A stretch of DNA of 9,946 nucleotides from Planctomycetaceae bacterium. Its GTDB lineage: Bacteria > Planctomycetota > Planctomycetia > Pirellulales > Pirellulaceae. The notes under the pieces are model-generated. The model was given only the letters and a program-made list of their open reading frames with translations. It did no database searches and had not been told where the DNA came from. This document shows, piece by piece, positions 1-5,860 of this stretch. Location of the stretch: assembly GCA_007695205.1 (NCBI GenBank), contig REEF01000753.1, forward strand, positions 1 through 9,946, written 5' to 3'. Every line of letters starts with the position of its first letter. Positions within the stretch are counted from its first letter, which is position 1. The position numbers and the translations under genes were made by a program.

Positions 1-2
1 TG

Positions 3-329
3 GTGTTGGGCACGGGATTGGTGGCCTGTGGCTGCCTGGCCGTGCTGTGGTTGGCCCGCCGCGGCGGGTTGCCGATCGGTCCGAGAGGGGCGCAGCACGA
101 GCACGTGCGACTCGTGGAGACGCTTTGCCTGCCGAACCGTTGCTGCTTGCATCTGGTAAAGGTCAACGATCTTTGGGTCATGGTGGGCTGCGATGCCTCG
201 GGACTGAAACACGTCGGCGCTTTACCGGAAGGCTTTGCCGGGCAACTGGCGTGGGAGGAATCGCGAGCTGGGGGTGGCGAGCAGCGTGCGACCACCGGGA
301 TGCTGGACGATCGACGGACGATAGGATGA
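3..329 (+). CDS. fliO: FliO-like flagellar export protein, 5' end outside window
   Basis: FliO is a small bitopic membrane protein that helps the FliP-FliQ-FliR export gate assemble. The visible part starts with a hydrophobic segment (about residues 2-18, ending in ARR), followed by a short basic stretch and a compact beta-rich domain with the pattern VRLVETLCLPNRC...LHLVKVNDLWVMVG...LKHVGALP. This matches the cytoplasmic FliO domain in spacing. The frame is open to the window edge, so the GTG at 3 need not be the real start and a periplasmic N-terminus probably lies upstream. The gene lies four bases before fliP, the usual fliO-fliP arrangement, which is the strongest support because FliO sequences are poorly conserved. 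The domain is unusually rich in cysteine (C9, C11, C42, C47, C48, C64 counted from the GTG). Confidence 0.72.
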   Translation: MLGTGLVACGCLAVLWLARRGGLPIGPRGAQHEHVRLVETLCLPNRCCLHLVKVNDLWVMVGCDASGLKHVGALPEGFAGQLAWEESRAGGGEQRATTGMLDDRRTIG

Positions 330-333
330 CATC

Positions 334-1086
334 ATGAGTTGGAGCGACCAGATACCTCAATCCATCGATCAGGCCGAGCGGGCCATGCAATCCGCGGCGC
401 AGGAGATGCCTGGCGCCGTCGAGGCTTTGCAGCAGGCAGCGCAAGCGACAGGGTACGAGAACCTGACGCCGCCGCTGCAGGTCGCGTTATTCCTGGGCGG
501 GATGGTCTTGTTGTCGGGAGCCCTGGTCAGCTTGACGGCGTTCGCTCGCATCATCATCGTCCTTTCGTTCGTGAAGCGCGCCCTGGCGATCCAGGAAATC
601 CCGCCCCATCCCGTGATGATCGGTCTCTCGCTCTTCCTGACCTTGTTTGTGATGGGGCCCACGTTCGAGGTCTTGCATCGGGAGGCGATTCAGCCATTTC
701 TGGAGGGGCAGATTCCGGCTGGGCAGGCCTGGAAGACCGTCGAAGGGGAACTCCGCCTGTTCATGCTGCAGCACGTGCGCAGCCAAGACCTGGCCCTGTT
801 CATCCACATGGCGGACATCGGCCCACTCTATCAACCGGAGGACACGCCGACGCACGTGCTGATTCCCGCGTTCATCATCAGCGAACTGAAGACGGCGTTC
901 ATCATGGGCTTCTGCATCTACATTCCCTTCTTGCTGATCGACCTGGTGATCGCGGCGGTGTTGATGTCCGTGGGCATGATGATGATGCCTCCGGTGGTGA
1001 TCTCGACGCCTTTCAAGATCCTGCTGTTCGTCCTTGTGGATGGATGGCATCTGATCGCGTGCGCGCTGACGGCCAGTTTCGGGTAG
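334..1086 (+). CDS. fliP: Flagellar export gate protein FliP
   Basis: FliP forms, with FliQ and FliR, the helical core of the flagellar type III export gate in the inner membrane. Identification is firm. Family signatures are present at about residues 66-84 (TAFARIIIVLSFVKRAL), 88-106 (PPHPVMIGLSLFLTLFVM) and 180-220 (AFIISELKTAF, then IPFLLIDLVIAAVLMSVG and MMMMPP), ending with FKILLFVLVDGW. The 250-aa length is normal. ATG 334 is set by an AGGA at 323-326 and by an in-frame TAG at 322-324, so no upstream extension is possible. The N-terminus (about 45 residues, rich in Q, A and E) is hydrophilic and shows no cleavable signal peptide, unlike the enterobacterial protein. The next gene is flhA, 28 bases on; fliQ, fliR and flhB are not between them. 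Confidence 0.97.
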   Translation: MSWSDQIPQSIDQAERAMQSAAQEMPGAVEALQQAAQATGYENLTPPLQVALFLGGMVLLSGALVSLTAFARIIIVLSFVKRALAIQEIPPHPVMIGLSLFLTLFVMGPTFEVLHREAIQPFLEGQIPAGQAWKTVEGELRLFMLQHVRSQDLALFIHMADIGPLYQPEDTPTHVLIPAFIISELKTAFIMGFCIYIPFLLIDLVIAAVLMSVGMMMMPPVVISTPFKILLFVLVDGWHLIACALTASFG

Positions 1087-1114
1087 AGAGAGAACAGCTT
1101 GCCTGGCAAGTAGG

Positions 1115-3289
1115 ATGGATTCGAAGAGGGATGCAGCGGTGTCGATAAAAGGAGACAGCAATCTGGTTTTCGCCAGACGCAGCGATATGCTGTTGTCGCT
1201 TTCCTTGCTGGCCGTGCTGGTCGTCCTGCTGGTGCCCCTGCCGCCGATGCTGCTGGACATGCTGCTGGCACTGAACTTGGGCGTTTCCGTTCTGCTTCTA
1301 TTGATCACGCTGAATGCCAAACAGCCGCTGGATCTGTCCGTATTCCCTTCCTTTCTGCTGTTGACGACGTTGTACCGTTTGTCGTTGAACGTCGCCACCA
1401 CTCGGCTGATCCTGCTGGACGGGAATGCGGGGCGGATCGTCGCCACGTTCGGCAATTTCGTGGTGGGCGGCAGTTTGGTGGTGGGCCTGGTCGTGTTCCT
1501 GATTCTGGTGCTGATCCAGTTCCTGGTGATTACCAAGGGGGCGAGCCGCATTTCCGAAGTGAATGCCCGCTTCACCTTGGACGCCCTGCCGGGCCGGCAG
1601 ATGGCGATCGACGCCGAGCTGAGTTCCGGCGGGATCGACGAGTCGGAAGCACGCCGGCGCCGGCAGCAATTGTCCCGGGAGATGGAATTCTACGGAGCCA
1701 TGGACGGGGCGGCGAAGTACGTTCGGGGAGATTCCATCGCCGGGTTGCTGATCACGGCGGTCAACCTGATCGGCGGGATCGTCCTGGCGCTGTCGCGCGG
1801 CTCGACCATCCCCGACGCCGTGAAGGACTATTCGGTGTTGACCATCGGGGATGGGTTGGTTTCGCAGATCCCCGCGCTGATCATCGCCACGACATCGGGC
1901 ATTCTGGTCACCAAAGCCGCTTCGGATGCCAGTCTGGGCGAGGAACTGGGAAGTCAATTCTTGGCCAATCCCCGTCCGCTGTGGTTCGGGGTCGTCGTTC
2001 TCACGGCGATCTCGTTCGTCCCCGGTCTGCCCAGCTTTCCGTTCCTGCTGCTGGCAGGCGGCCTGGTGGTCTACCTCCGACGGGTTCGGAGCGTCGCCGG
2101 CCCCGCCGCGCAGGCGGAGGAACCGGACGAGCCGCAGCACGCGGGGAAGCCGAGTGACGAGGAAGATCTCGATCGCTTCCTGCAACACGAGCGTCTGTGC
2201 CTGGAGATCGGCATGCAACTGATCCCTCTGGTCGCTCCCGAAGGCAAGAAGGGGATCAAGGACCGCATCACCAGTCTGCGGCAGGACTTCTCGCGGCGCC
2301 ACGGGCTGTGGGTTCCCTTCGTAAGAATCCGGGACAACTTGGCGCTCGATCCCGGAACCTACCGCATCCTGATCGGCGGGCGGGAAGTGACGCGTGGCGA
2401 ACTGCGGCCGGATCAGTTCCTGGCCATCGCGGCGGGAGATAAGAACATCGAGCTCGCCGGAGAACCCACGAAGGATCCGGCGTTCGGTCTTGCCGCGAAG
2501 TGGATTTCGGTCGGCGAACGCCGTCGTGCAGAAGTCGCCGGCCATACGGTCGTGGATGCTTCCAGCGTGTTGATCACGCATTTGGGCGAGGTGATCCGCC
2601 GCCACGCGCACGAACTTTTGGGGCGAGAAGACCTGAAGAAGATGCTAGATCGGCTGAAAGAACACGCTCCCAGCTTGGTTGAAGAACTCCGTCCCGAATT
2701 GATTCGCATGGGCGTCCTGCACCAAGTGCTGGTCAATTTGGTCAAGGAAGGGGTTTCGATTTCCAATCTGATCATGATCGTCGAATCGGTGGTACATCAC
2801 GCGGCGACGGTCAAGGACACTACCGCGTTGACCGAAGCGGTGCGTCACGACATCGCCCGGACGATCTGCGACCGCTTCCGCGACGAAACAGGGCGCATCC
2901 GCGTCATCGTCCTCGACCCTCGTCTGGAGGCCTCCTTACACGATCTAGCCACGGATCGCGGCATTTCGTTTCGAGCAGACCAATTGGAGCGATTTATCGC
3001 CACTTTGCAAACCCACTGGCAAAAGGCCGTCTTGCAGAATCAAGCGGTCGCCTTGTTGACTGATGGCCGATTGCGCAGGACGATCCGGCAGACGATCGAG
3101 CGGTCGCTGCCGGAGTTGTCCGTCATCGCCTACAACGAGATCCCGGGCGACCTGCTGATCGAACCGCTGGCGATGGTTCGGCTGGCCGAAGTGGAGGAAG
3201 CCGCCGCCCGAAAAACGACCGTTGCGGACGACAACCTGACGACCAAAGACGCGTCGGCCGATAGCGTGGCGGAAAAAGTAGCAGCTTGA
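1115..3289 (+). CDS. flhA: Flagellar export gate protein FlhA
   Basis: FlhA is the large export gate subunit: a membrane-embedded N-terminal half (proton-driven gate) and a cytosolic C-terminal half that forms the nonameric ring docking chaperone-substrate complexes. The sequence shows clustered membrane segments over about residues 24-320, the hallmark TTLYRLSLNVATTRLIL, and the FHIPEP signature around residues 143-168 (SRISEVNARFTLDALPGRQM). The cytosolic domain runs from about residue 340 to the end and includes GGREVTRGEL and VSISNLIMIVESV. The 724-aa length is typical. The start is uncertain: ATG 1115 has GG directly against it and no spaced Shine-Dalgarno, whereas in-frame GTG 1139 has AAGAGGG at 1124-1130 with an 8-base spacer and would give 716 aa with about 15 residues before the conserved RRSDML, as in many FlhA proteins. 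The C-terminal 20 residues are a variable alanine-rich tail. Confidence 0.97.
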   Translation: MDSKRDAAVSIKGDSNLVFARRSDMLLSLSLLAVLVVLLVPLPPMLLDMLLALNLGVSVLLLLITLNAKQPLDLSVFPSFLLLTTLYRLSLNVATTRLILLDGNAGRIVATFGNFVVGGSLVVGLVVFLILVLIQFLVITKGASRISEVNARFTLDALPGRQMAIDAELSSGGIDESEARRRRQQLSREMEFYGAMDGAAKYVRGDSIAGLLITAVNLIGGIVLALSRGSTIPDAVKDYSVLTIGDGLVSQIPALIIATTSGILVTKAASDASLGEELGSQFLANPRPLWFGVVVLTAISFVPGLPSFPFLLLAGGLVVYLRRVRSVAGPAAQAEEPDEPQHAGKPSDEEDLDRFLQHERLCLEIGMQLIPLVAPEGKKGIKDRITSLRQDFSRRHGLWVPFVRIRDNLALDPGTYRILIGGREVTRGELRPDQFLAIAAGDKNIELAGEPTKDPAFGLAAKWISVGERRRAEVAGHTVVDASSVLITHLGEVIRRHAHELLGREDLKKMLDRLKEHAPSLVEELRPELIRMGVLHQVLVNLVKEGVSISNLIMIVESVVHHAATVKDTTALTEAVRHDIARTICDRFRDETGRIRVIVLDPRLEASLHDLATDRGISFRADQLERFIATLQTHWQKAVLQNQAVALLTDGRLRRTIRQTIERSLPELSVIAYNEIPGDLLIEPLAMVRLAEVEEAAARKTTVADDNLTTKDASADSVAEKVAA
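1124..1130 (+). promoter_or_regulatory. Ribosome binding site favouring GTG 1139 as the flhA start
   Basis: AAGAGGG lies 8 bases before GTG 1139, in frame with flhA. The upstream ATG at 1115 lacks a correctly spaced site. This supports, but does not prove, initiation at 1139. Confidence 0.45.
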
Positions 3290-3303
3290 GGGGAGCAGAG
3301 CCG

Positions 3304-3531
3304 ATGAATCGAGTTGCAGAGAGACGGTACCATGGTCGGCGACATCGGCAGCCCTGGGGGCGTGCCTCCGCTTTCCTAGCGGCCAGTTTCTCCGCGCTGA
3401 TTGGGGTGTGGTGCGGATTGGAACCCGATGTGATTCTCGGCCGCGCGTTGATCACCGGGGCGTTTATCGGTCTGGCCGTCTGGGCCACGGCGACGCTGTT
3501 CGATTCACGCATTCGATGGCAAGGGAGGTAA
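3304..3531 (+). CDS. Small protein with two membrane segments, between flhA and fliA
   Basis: A 75-aa protein of unknown family. It begins with a strongly basic stretch (RVAERRYHGRRHRQPWGR, residues 3-20), then has two hydrophobic segments, about residues 22-43 (ending near WCGLEP) and 48-67 (GRALITGAFIGLAVWATATL), and a short basic tail. By the positive-inside rule both ends should face the cytoplasm, making a hairpin in the inner membrane. ATG 3304 is preceded by GGGGAG with a spacer of about 9 bases; a TTG at 3286 is in frame but overlaps the flhA stop. Its stop is one base before the fliA ATG, and fliA's Shine-Dalgarno lies inside its last codons, so the two are probably translationally coupled. 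flhF and fleN/flhG commonly occupy this position in other bacteria, but this protein resembles neither. I cannot name a function. Confidence 0.78.
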   Translation: MNRVAERRYHGRRHRQPWGRASAFLAASFSALIGVWCGLEPDVILGRALITGAFIGLAVWATATLFDSRIRWQGR

Positions 3532-3532
3532 A

Positions 3533-4255
3533 ATGATCACCGTCTCGGCGCCGCAAAGCGTGTACCAACAGCACGCGCGGGAGGACCAATGCCACGAGTT
3601 GATTTTGGAACACCTTTCATACGTCCGCCACGTGGTGGGAAGAATCGGCGTGGGGCTTCCCGCCGCCTGCGACCGCGAGGATCTGGAATCCGCAGGAATG
3701 GTGGGGTTGATCGAGGCCGCGCGACAGTTCGATCCAGGACGCGGGGTACCATTCTCCGCGTTCGCCTTGCCGCGTATCCGCGGGGCCGTGTTCGACGAAC
3801 TCAGGCGGAACATGCCTGTTTCCCAGAAAAAGCACAAACAGATCGTCCAGGTCCAGCAGGCATGGAATGCAGCTACCCCTCCGGTCTCGGTCGAAGATAT
3901 CGCTGAAAAGACGGGCTTTAGCACCGACGTGGTGTGGGAATGTCTGGAACTGATCCGATTGCTCCATCCCGAACCTTGGAAAGACCTCGAATCGGCCGTG
4001 CAGGCCTGTGCGGCTCGGCCACGCAACGAAGTCGCCGAGAACGTCGAGCGAAACGAGGCGTTGCGGGTTCTGGCGGATGCGATCGAACAATTGCCGCAGC
4101 GGGAAAGGCTCAGTTTGACGTTGTACCACCTGGAGGATCTTCGGCTCAAGGAAATCGCCGAAGTGCTGGATGTGTCCGAATCCCGCGTCTCGCGGATCGT
4201 CGCGCGCGCCGAGTTCCGTGTGAAGGAGTTTTTTCGGGCGAAATACGCCCTTTGA
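3533..4255 (+). CDS. fliA: Flagellar sigma factor of the FliA/sigma-28 family
   Basis: An alternative sigma factor that directs RNA polymerase to late flagellar and chemotaxis promoters. Region 2 is clear at about residues 22-92: LSYVRHVVGR, REDLESAGMVGLIEAARQFD, then FSAFALPRIRGAVFDELRR, the typical FliA/WhiG/SigB-group core. Region 3 spans roughly residues 100-150 (PVSVEDIAEKTGFSTDVV). Region 4 is at about 185-235, with the helix-turn-helix LRLKEIAEVLDVSESRVSRI. The 240-aa length fits FliA. One deviation: just after region 2 the usual FliA motif (DWVPRS-like) is replaced by NMPVSQKKHKQ, so -10 recognition may differ. GGGAGG at 3523-3528 lies 4 bases before ATG 3533. Placement in the export gate operon supports the flagellar assignment over a stress sigma factor. 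No flgM-like anti-sigma gene is recognisable in the window. Confidence 0.92.
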   Translation: MITVSAPQSVYQQHAREDQCHELILEHLSYVRHVVGRIGVGLPAACDREDLESAGMVGLIEAARQFDPGRGVPFSAFALPRIRGAVFDELRRNMPVSQKKHKQIVQVQQAWNAATPPVSVEDIAEKTGFSTDVVWECLELIRLLHPEPWKDLESAVQACAARPRNEVAENVERNEALRVLADAIEQLPQRERLSLTLYHLEDLRLKEIAEVLDVSESRVSRIVARAEFRVKEFFRAKYAL

Positions 4256-4279
4256 GTCTTTGCCTAGAGGAGACGGACC

Positions 4280-4510
4280 ATGTCAACGAATCAACGGATG
4301 GATGCGATCGCATCGGCGCGTATCGCCGGGCAACAACTGGCGAACAGCCAACAGACCACGGCGATACCCGTGGGTCCACAGAACCATGGGTCATCCGGTG
4401 CCCCGCAGATCGAGGTGGTTCGCCAAGGCGAAGTGGTGCAGGCGCTGGACATCACGTGCTCGTGCGGGTGCCAGATGCGGGTGCTGTGCGAGTATGACTC
4501 CAGCTCATAG
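4280..4510 (+). CDS. Small protein with C-terminal CxCxC-x5-C cluster, downstream of fliA
   Basis: A 76-aa soluble protein I do not recognise. AGAGGAGA at 4265-4272 gives ATG 4280 a good ribosome binding site. Residues 1-42 are polar and rich in Q, A, S and N, probably disordered. Residues 43-73 look like a small beta-rich module: IEVVRQGEVVQALDITC, then SCGCQMRVLCEYD. Cysteines 60, 62, 64 and 70 form CxCxC-x5-C, suited to binding zinc or another metal; this is inference from spacing only. It lies 24 bases after fliA and shares its operon. A position beside fliA invites comparison with the anti-sigma factor FlgM, but no FlgM-like helical C-terminus is visible, so I do not call it that. Confidence 0.75.
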   Translation: MSTNQRMDAIASARIAGQQLANSQQTTAIPVGPQNHGSSGAPQIEVVRQGEVVQALDITCSCGCQMRVLCEYDSSS

Positions 4511-4533
4511 AAAGACGACCCGTTGCTCTTTGG

Positions 4534-4551
4534 CCCGGGATGCATTCCGGG
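4534..4551. repeat. Near-palindrome in the gap before the first lipoprotein gene
   Basis: CCCGGGATGCATTCCGGG is an 18-base near-palindrome (one G-T pair). TGG at 4531-4533 can pair with CCA at 4556-4558 around a bulge, extending the stem. No T-run follows, so it is not a convincing intrinsic terminator. It could be an RNA stem between genes or an operator, or chance in GC-rich DNA. Confidence 0.35.
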
Positions 4552-4589
4552 AACGCCATGAGTCTCCGACAAATCAGGGGAATCGCCCC

Positions 4590-5168
4590 ATGAAGTATCC
4601 GCAGAGGTATGGTTGTGTTGTGGTGCTCGCGATCGCTCAGTCCTTCGCGGGTATGACGGGCTGCCGGAGCGTTTCGTGGACTGGGGGGAGACCGTCCGAC
4701 CCCTTGCCATCCACGTGCCACGACCCGGACGGGTTTGCGGAAGTCGTTCCTGCGGGCTTCGAGCGGCCGCTCGCGCCGGGTGGGTATCAACCGGGCGGGT
4801 ATCTGCAGGAGGCCCCGGGTTTTCCCGCGAGCGGACCGGGAGGTTGGTGGGCCGTCAATGCAGCCGATATGGATGCCTTGAAAACGAAGAACGAAGAACT
4901 CAAACAGCGCCAAGAGGTTCTGATCGAAAATCTCCAGAAGTCGCAACTGGATCTGGTCGAAACACGCGACTCGCTGCTCGCGTCGATGGAGGAATGCAGC
5001 ATCGCACGAAGCGAACTCACCGCGACGCGGGAAGAACTGCTGCAGTGGCGGAAGCAGACCGAAGCCGCTCTGCGAAGATACCATCTGGCAGAGCAGGAAC
5101 ACCTGGCGGAACTCGATGCCATGCTCGTCCTGCTACAGGATTTCTTCGAGAAATCAGCAAGGGATTGA
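4590..5168 (+). CDS. Predicted lipoprotein with long C-terminal coiled coil
   Basis: A 192-aa protein. It has a signal sequence with hydrophobic core (residues 9-20) and lipobox-like GMTGC, giving lipidated Cys25; the M at -3 makes the lipobox imperfect. Residues 26-90 are rich in P, G, S and W (PGGYQPGGYLQEAPGF), likely an extended linker. Residues 92-190 are almost entirely charged heptads (LKTKNEELKQRQEVLIENL onward), predicted to form one long coiled coil of roughly 95 residues. ATG 4590 follows AGGGG at 4576-4580 with a 9-base spacer; the same frame is open further upstream, but that part reads across the preceding gene in another frame. The stop is two bases before the next lipoprotein gene. 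Gene context suggests a role in the flagellar envelope passage, but the family is unknown to me. Confidence 0.82.
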   Translation: MKYPQRYGCVVVLAIAQSFAGMTGCRSVSWTGGRPSDPLPSTCHDPDGFAEVVPAGFERPLAPGGYQPGGYLQEAPGFPASGPGGWWAVNAADMDALKTKNEELKQRQEVLIENLQKSQLDLVETRDSLLASMEECSIARSELTATREELLQWRKQTEAALRRYHLAEQEHLAELDAMLVLLQDFFEKSARD

Positions 5169-5170
5169 TC

Positions 5171-5860
5171 ATGACGCGACGACCTTTTTGCACGAAACCA
5201 AGTCGGCAGGCTCTCTCGAACCGAGCAGCGCGCGGGGTGGGGTTGGCCGTCGCGGCGCTACTGGCCGTCGCCGGATGCGCCCGCGCCCCGGAGATCCTGC
5301 CGTCCCCTCCAACCGCCTCGTGGTATCGCGCCCCCGACTTTGCCCTGAACGAAGTCCGTCGCGTTGTTGTCTTACCGATGGAACACCCGCCGCAGGATCT
5401 CGTCGCTGCGGAACGAGTCCGCCAGGCAATGGCAGCGGAGTTGCAGAAGACGGGACGCTTCGAGGTGCTCTGCCCACCCGGAGATTACTTCACATGCTGG
5501 CGCGACGACTCGCTGCTTCGCGGCATCCCTACCGCGGAACTGTTGGCAGATCTCGCGCGGCATTTCGCCGTCGACGGCGTGGTGTTCAGTTCGCTGCGGG
5601 ACTACAACGTCTACGGCCTTCCACGGATCAGCGTCGTGGTGCATCTGGTCTGCACCTACAACGGCATGACGTTGGCTTCCGTCGATGGCCAATGGGACGC
5701 GCAGGACGCCGCGGTGGCCAGCCGGGCGATTGCGTACGCACAGCACAACCAAGCCTCCCATCGGCTGGGGGACGCCCAGATGATTCTCAAGACGCCCTCC
5801 TGGTATGAACGTTTCGTGGCCACGGAACTGGCGGGTCTGCTATTCATACCGCCTTCTTAG
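5171..5860 (+). CDS. Predicted lipoprotein with LpoB/CsgG-like N-terminal fold
   Basis: A 229-aa protein with a basic N-terminus, hydrophobic core (VGLAVAALLAVAG) and a good lipobox LAVAGC, giving lipidated Cys36. After a short proline-rich linker comes a pattern of strand, helix, strand: VRRVVVLPMEHPP, a helix AAERVRQAMAAELQK, then GRFEVLCP. That is the pattern seen at the start of CsgG, LpoB, FlgT and TolB-N-like envelope domains. Later, ELLADLARHFAVDGVVFSSL and ISVVVHLVCTYNGMTLASVDGQWDA fit the second half of such a domain. The resemblance is structural and by eye; the family is not assigned. AAGGGA at 5159-5164 precedes ATG 5171. Its TAG overlaps the TAA of flgE on the other strand. A flagellar outer-membrane ring component is plausible from fold plus context. 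Confidence 0.8.
   Translation: MTRRPFCTKPSRQALSNRAARGVGLAVAALLAVAGCARAPEILPSPPTASWYRAPDFALNEVRRVVVLPMEHPPQDLVAAERVRQAMAAELQKTGRFEVLCPPGDYFTCWRDDSLLRGIPTAELLADLARHFAVDGVVFSSLRDYNVYGLPRISVVVHLVCTYNGMTLASVDGQWDAQDAAVASRAIAYAQHNQASHRLGDAQMILKTPSWYERFVATELAGLLFIPPS

Noticed and set aside
1267..1282. TGGCACTGAACTTGGG resembling a sigma-54 promoter
   Set aside because: The invariant GC of the -12 box is GG here and the site lies within the flhA membrane region.
487..1575. Minus-strand open frame across fliP and the start of flhA
   Set aside because: Antisense to two well-identified genes; the translation is repetitive H, R, D, Q without family features.
1298..2611. Long open frame on the minus strand across flhA (437 codons)
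   Set aside because: It is fully antisense to a certain flhA gene and its translation is low-complexity (Q, R, D rich) with no recognisable domain; typical of GC-rich shadow frames.
3018..3037. TGGCAA and TTGCA pair in flhA, resembling sigma-54 elements
   Set aside because: The spacing is four bases too long for sigma-54.
3257..3264. GCCGATAG resembling a sigma-28 -10 box
   Set aside because: The only AAAG-like upstream element is about 6 bases away instead of 11, and it lies inside flhA.
4260..4589. Upstream extension of the coiled-coil lipoprotein frame
   Set aside because: It reads through the 76-aa gene in another frame and would bury the signal peptide and lipobox inside the protein; ATG 4590 has a good ribosome site.
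4863..4870. GCCGATAT resembling a sigma-28 -10 box
   Set aside because: No TAAA-like -35 at the right distance; inside a coding sequence.
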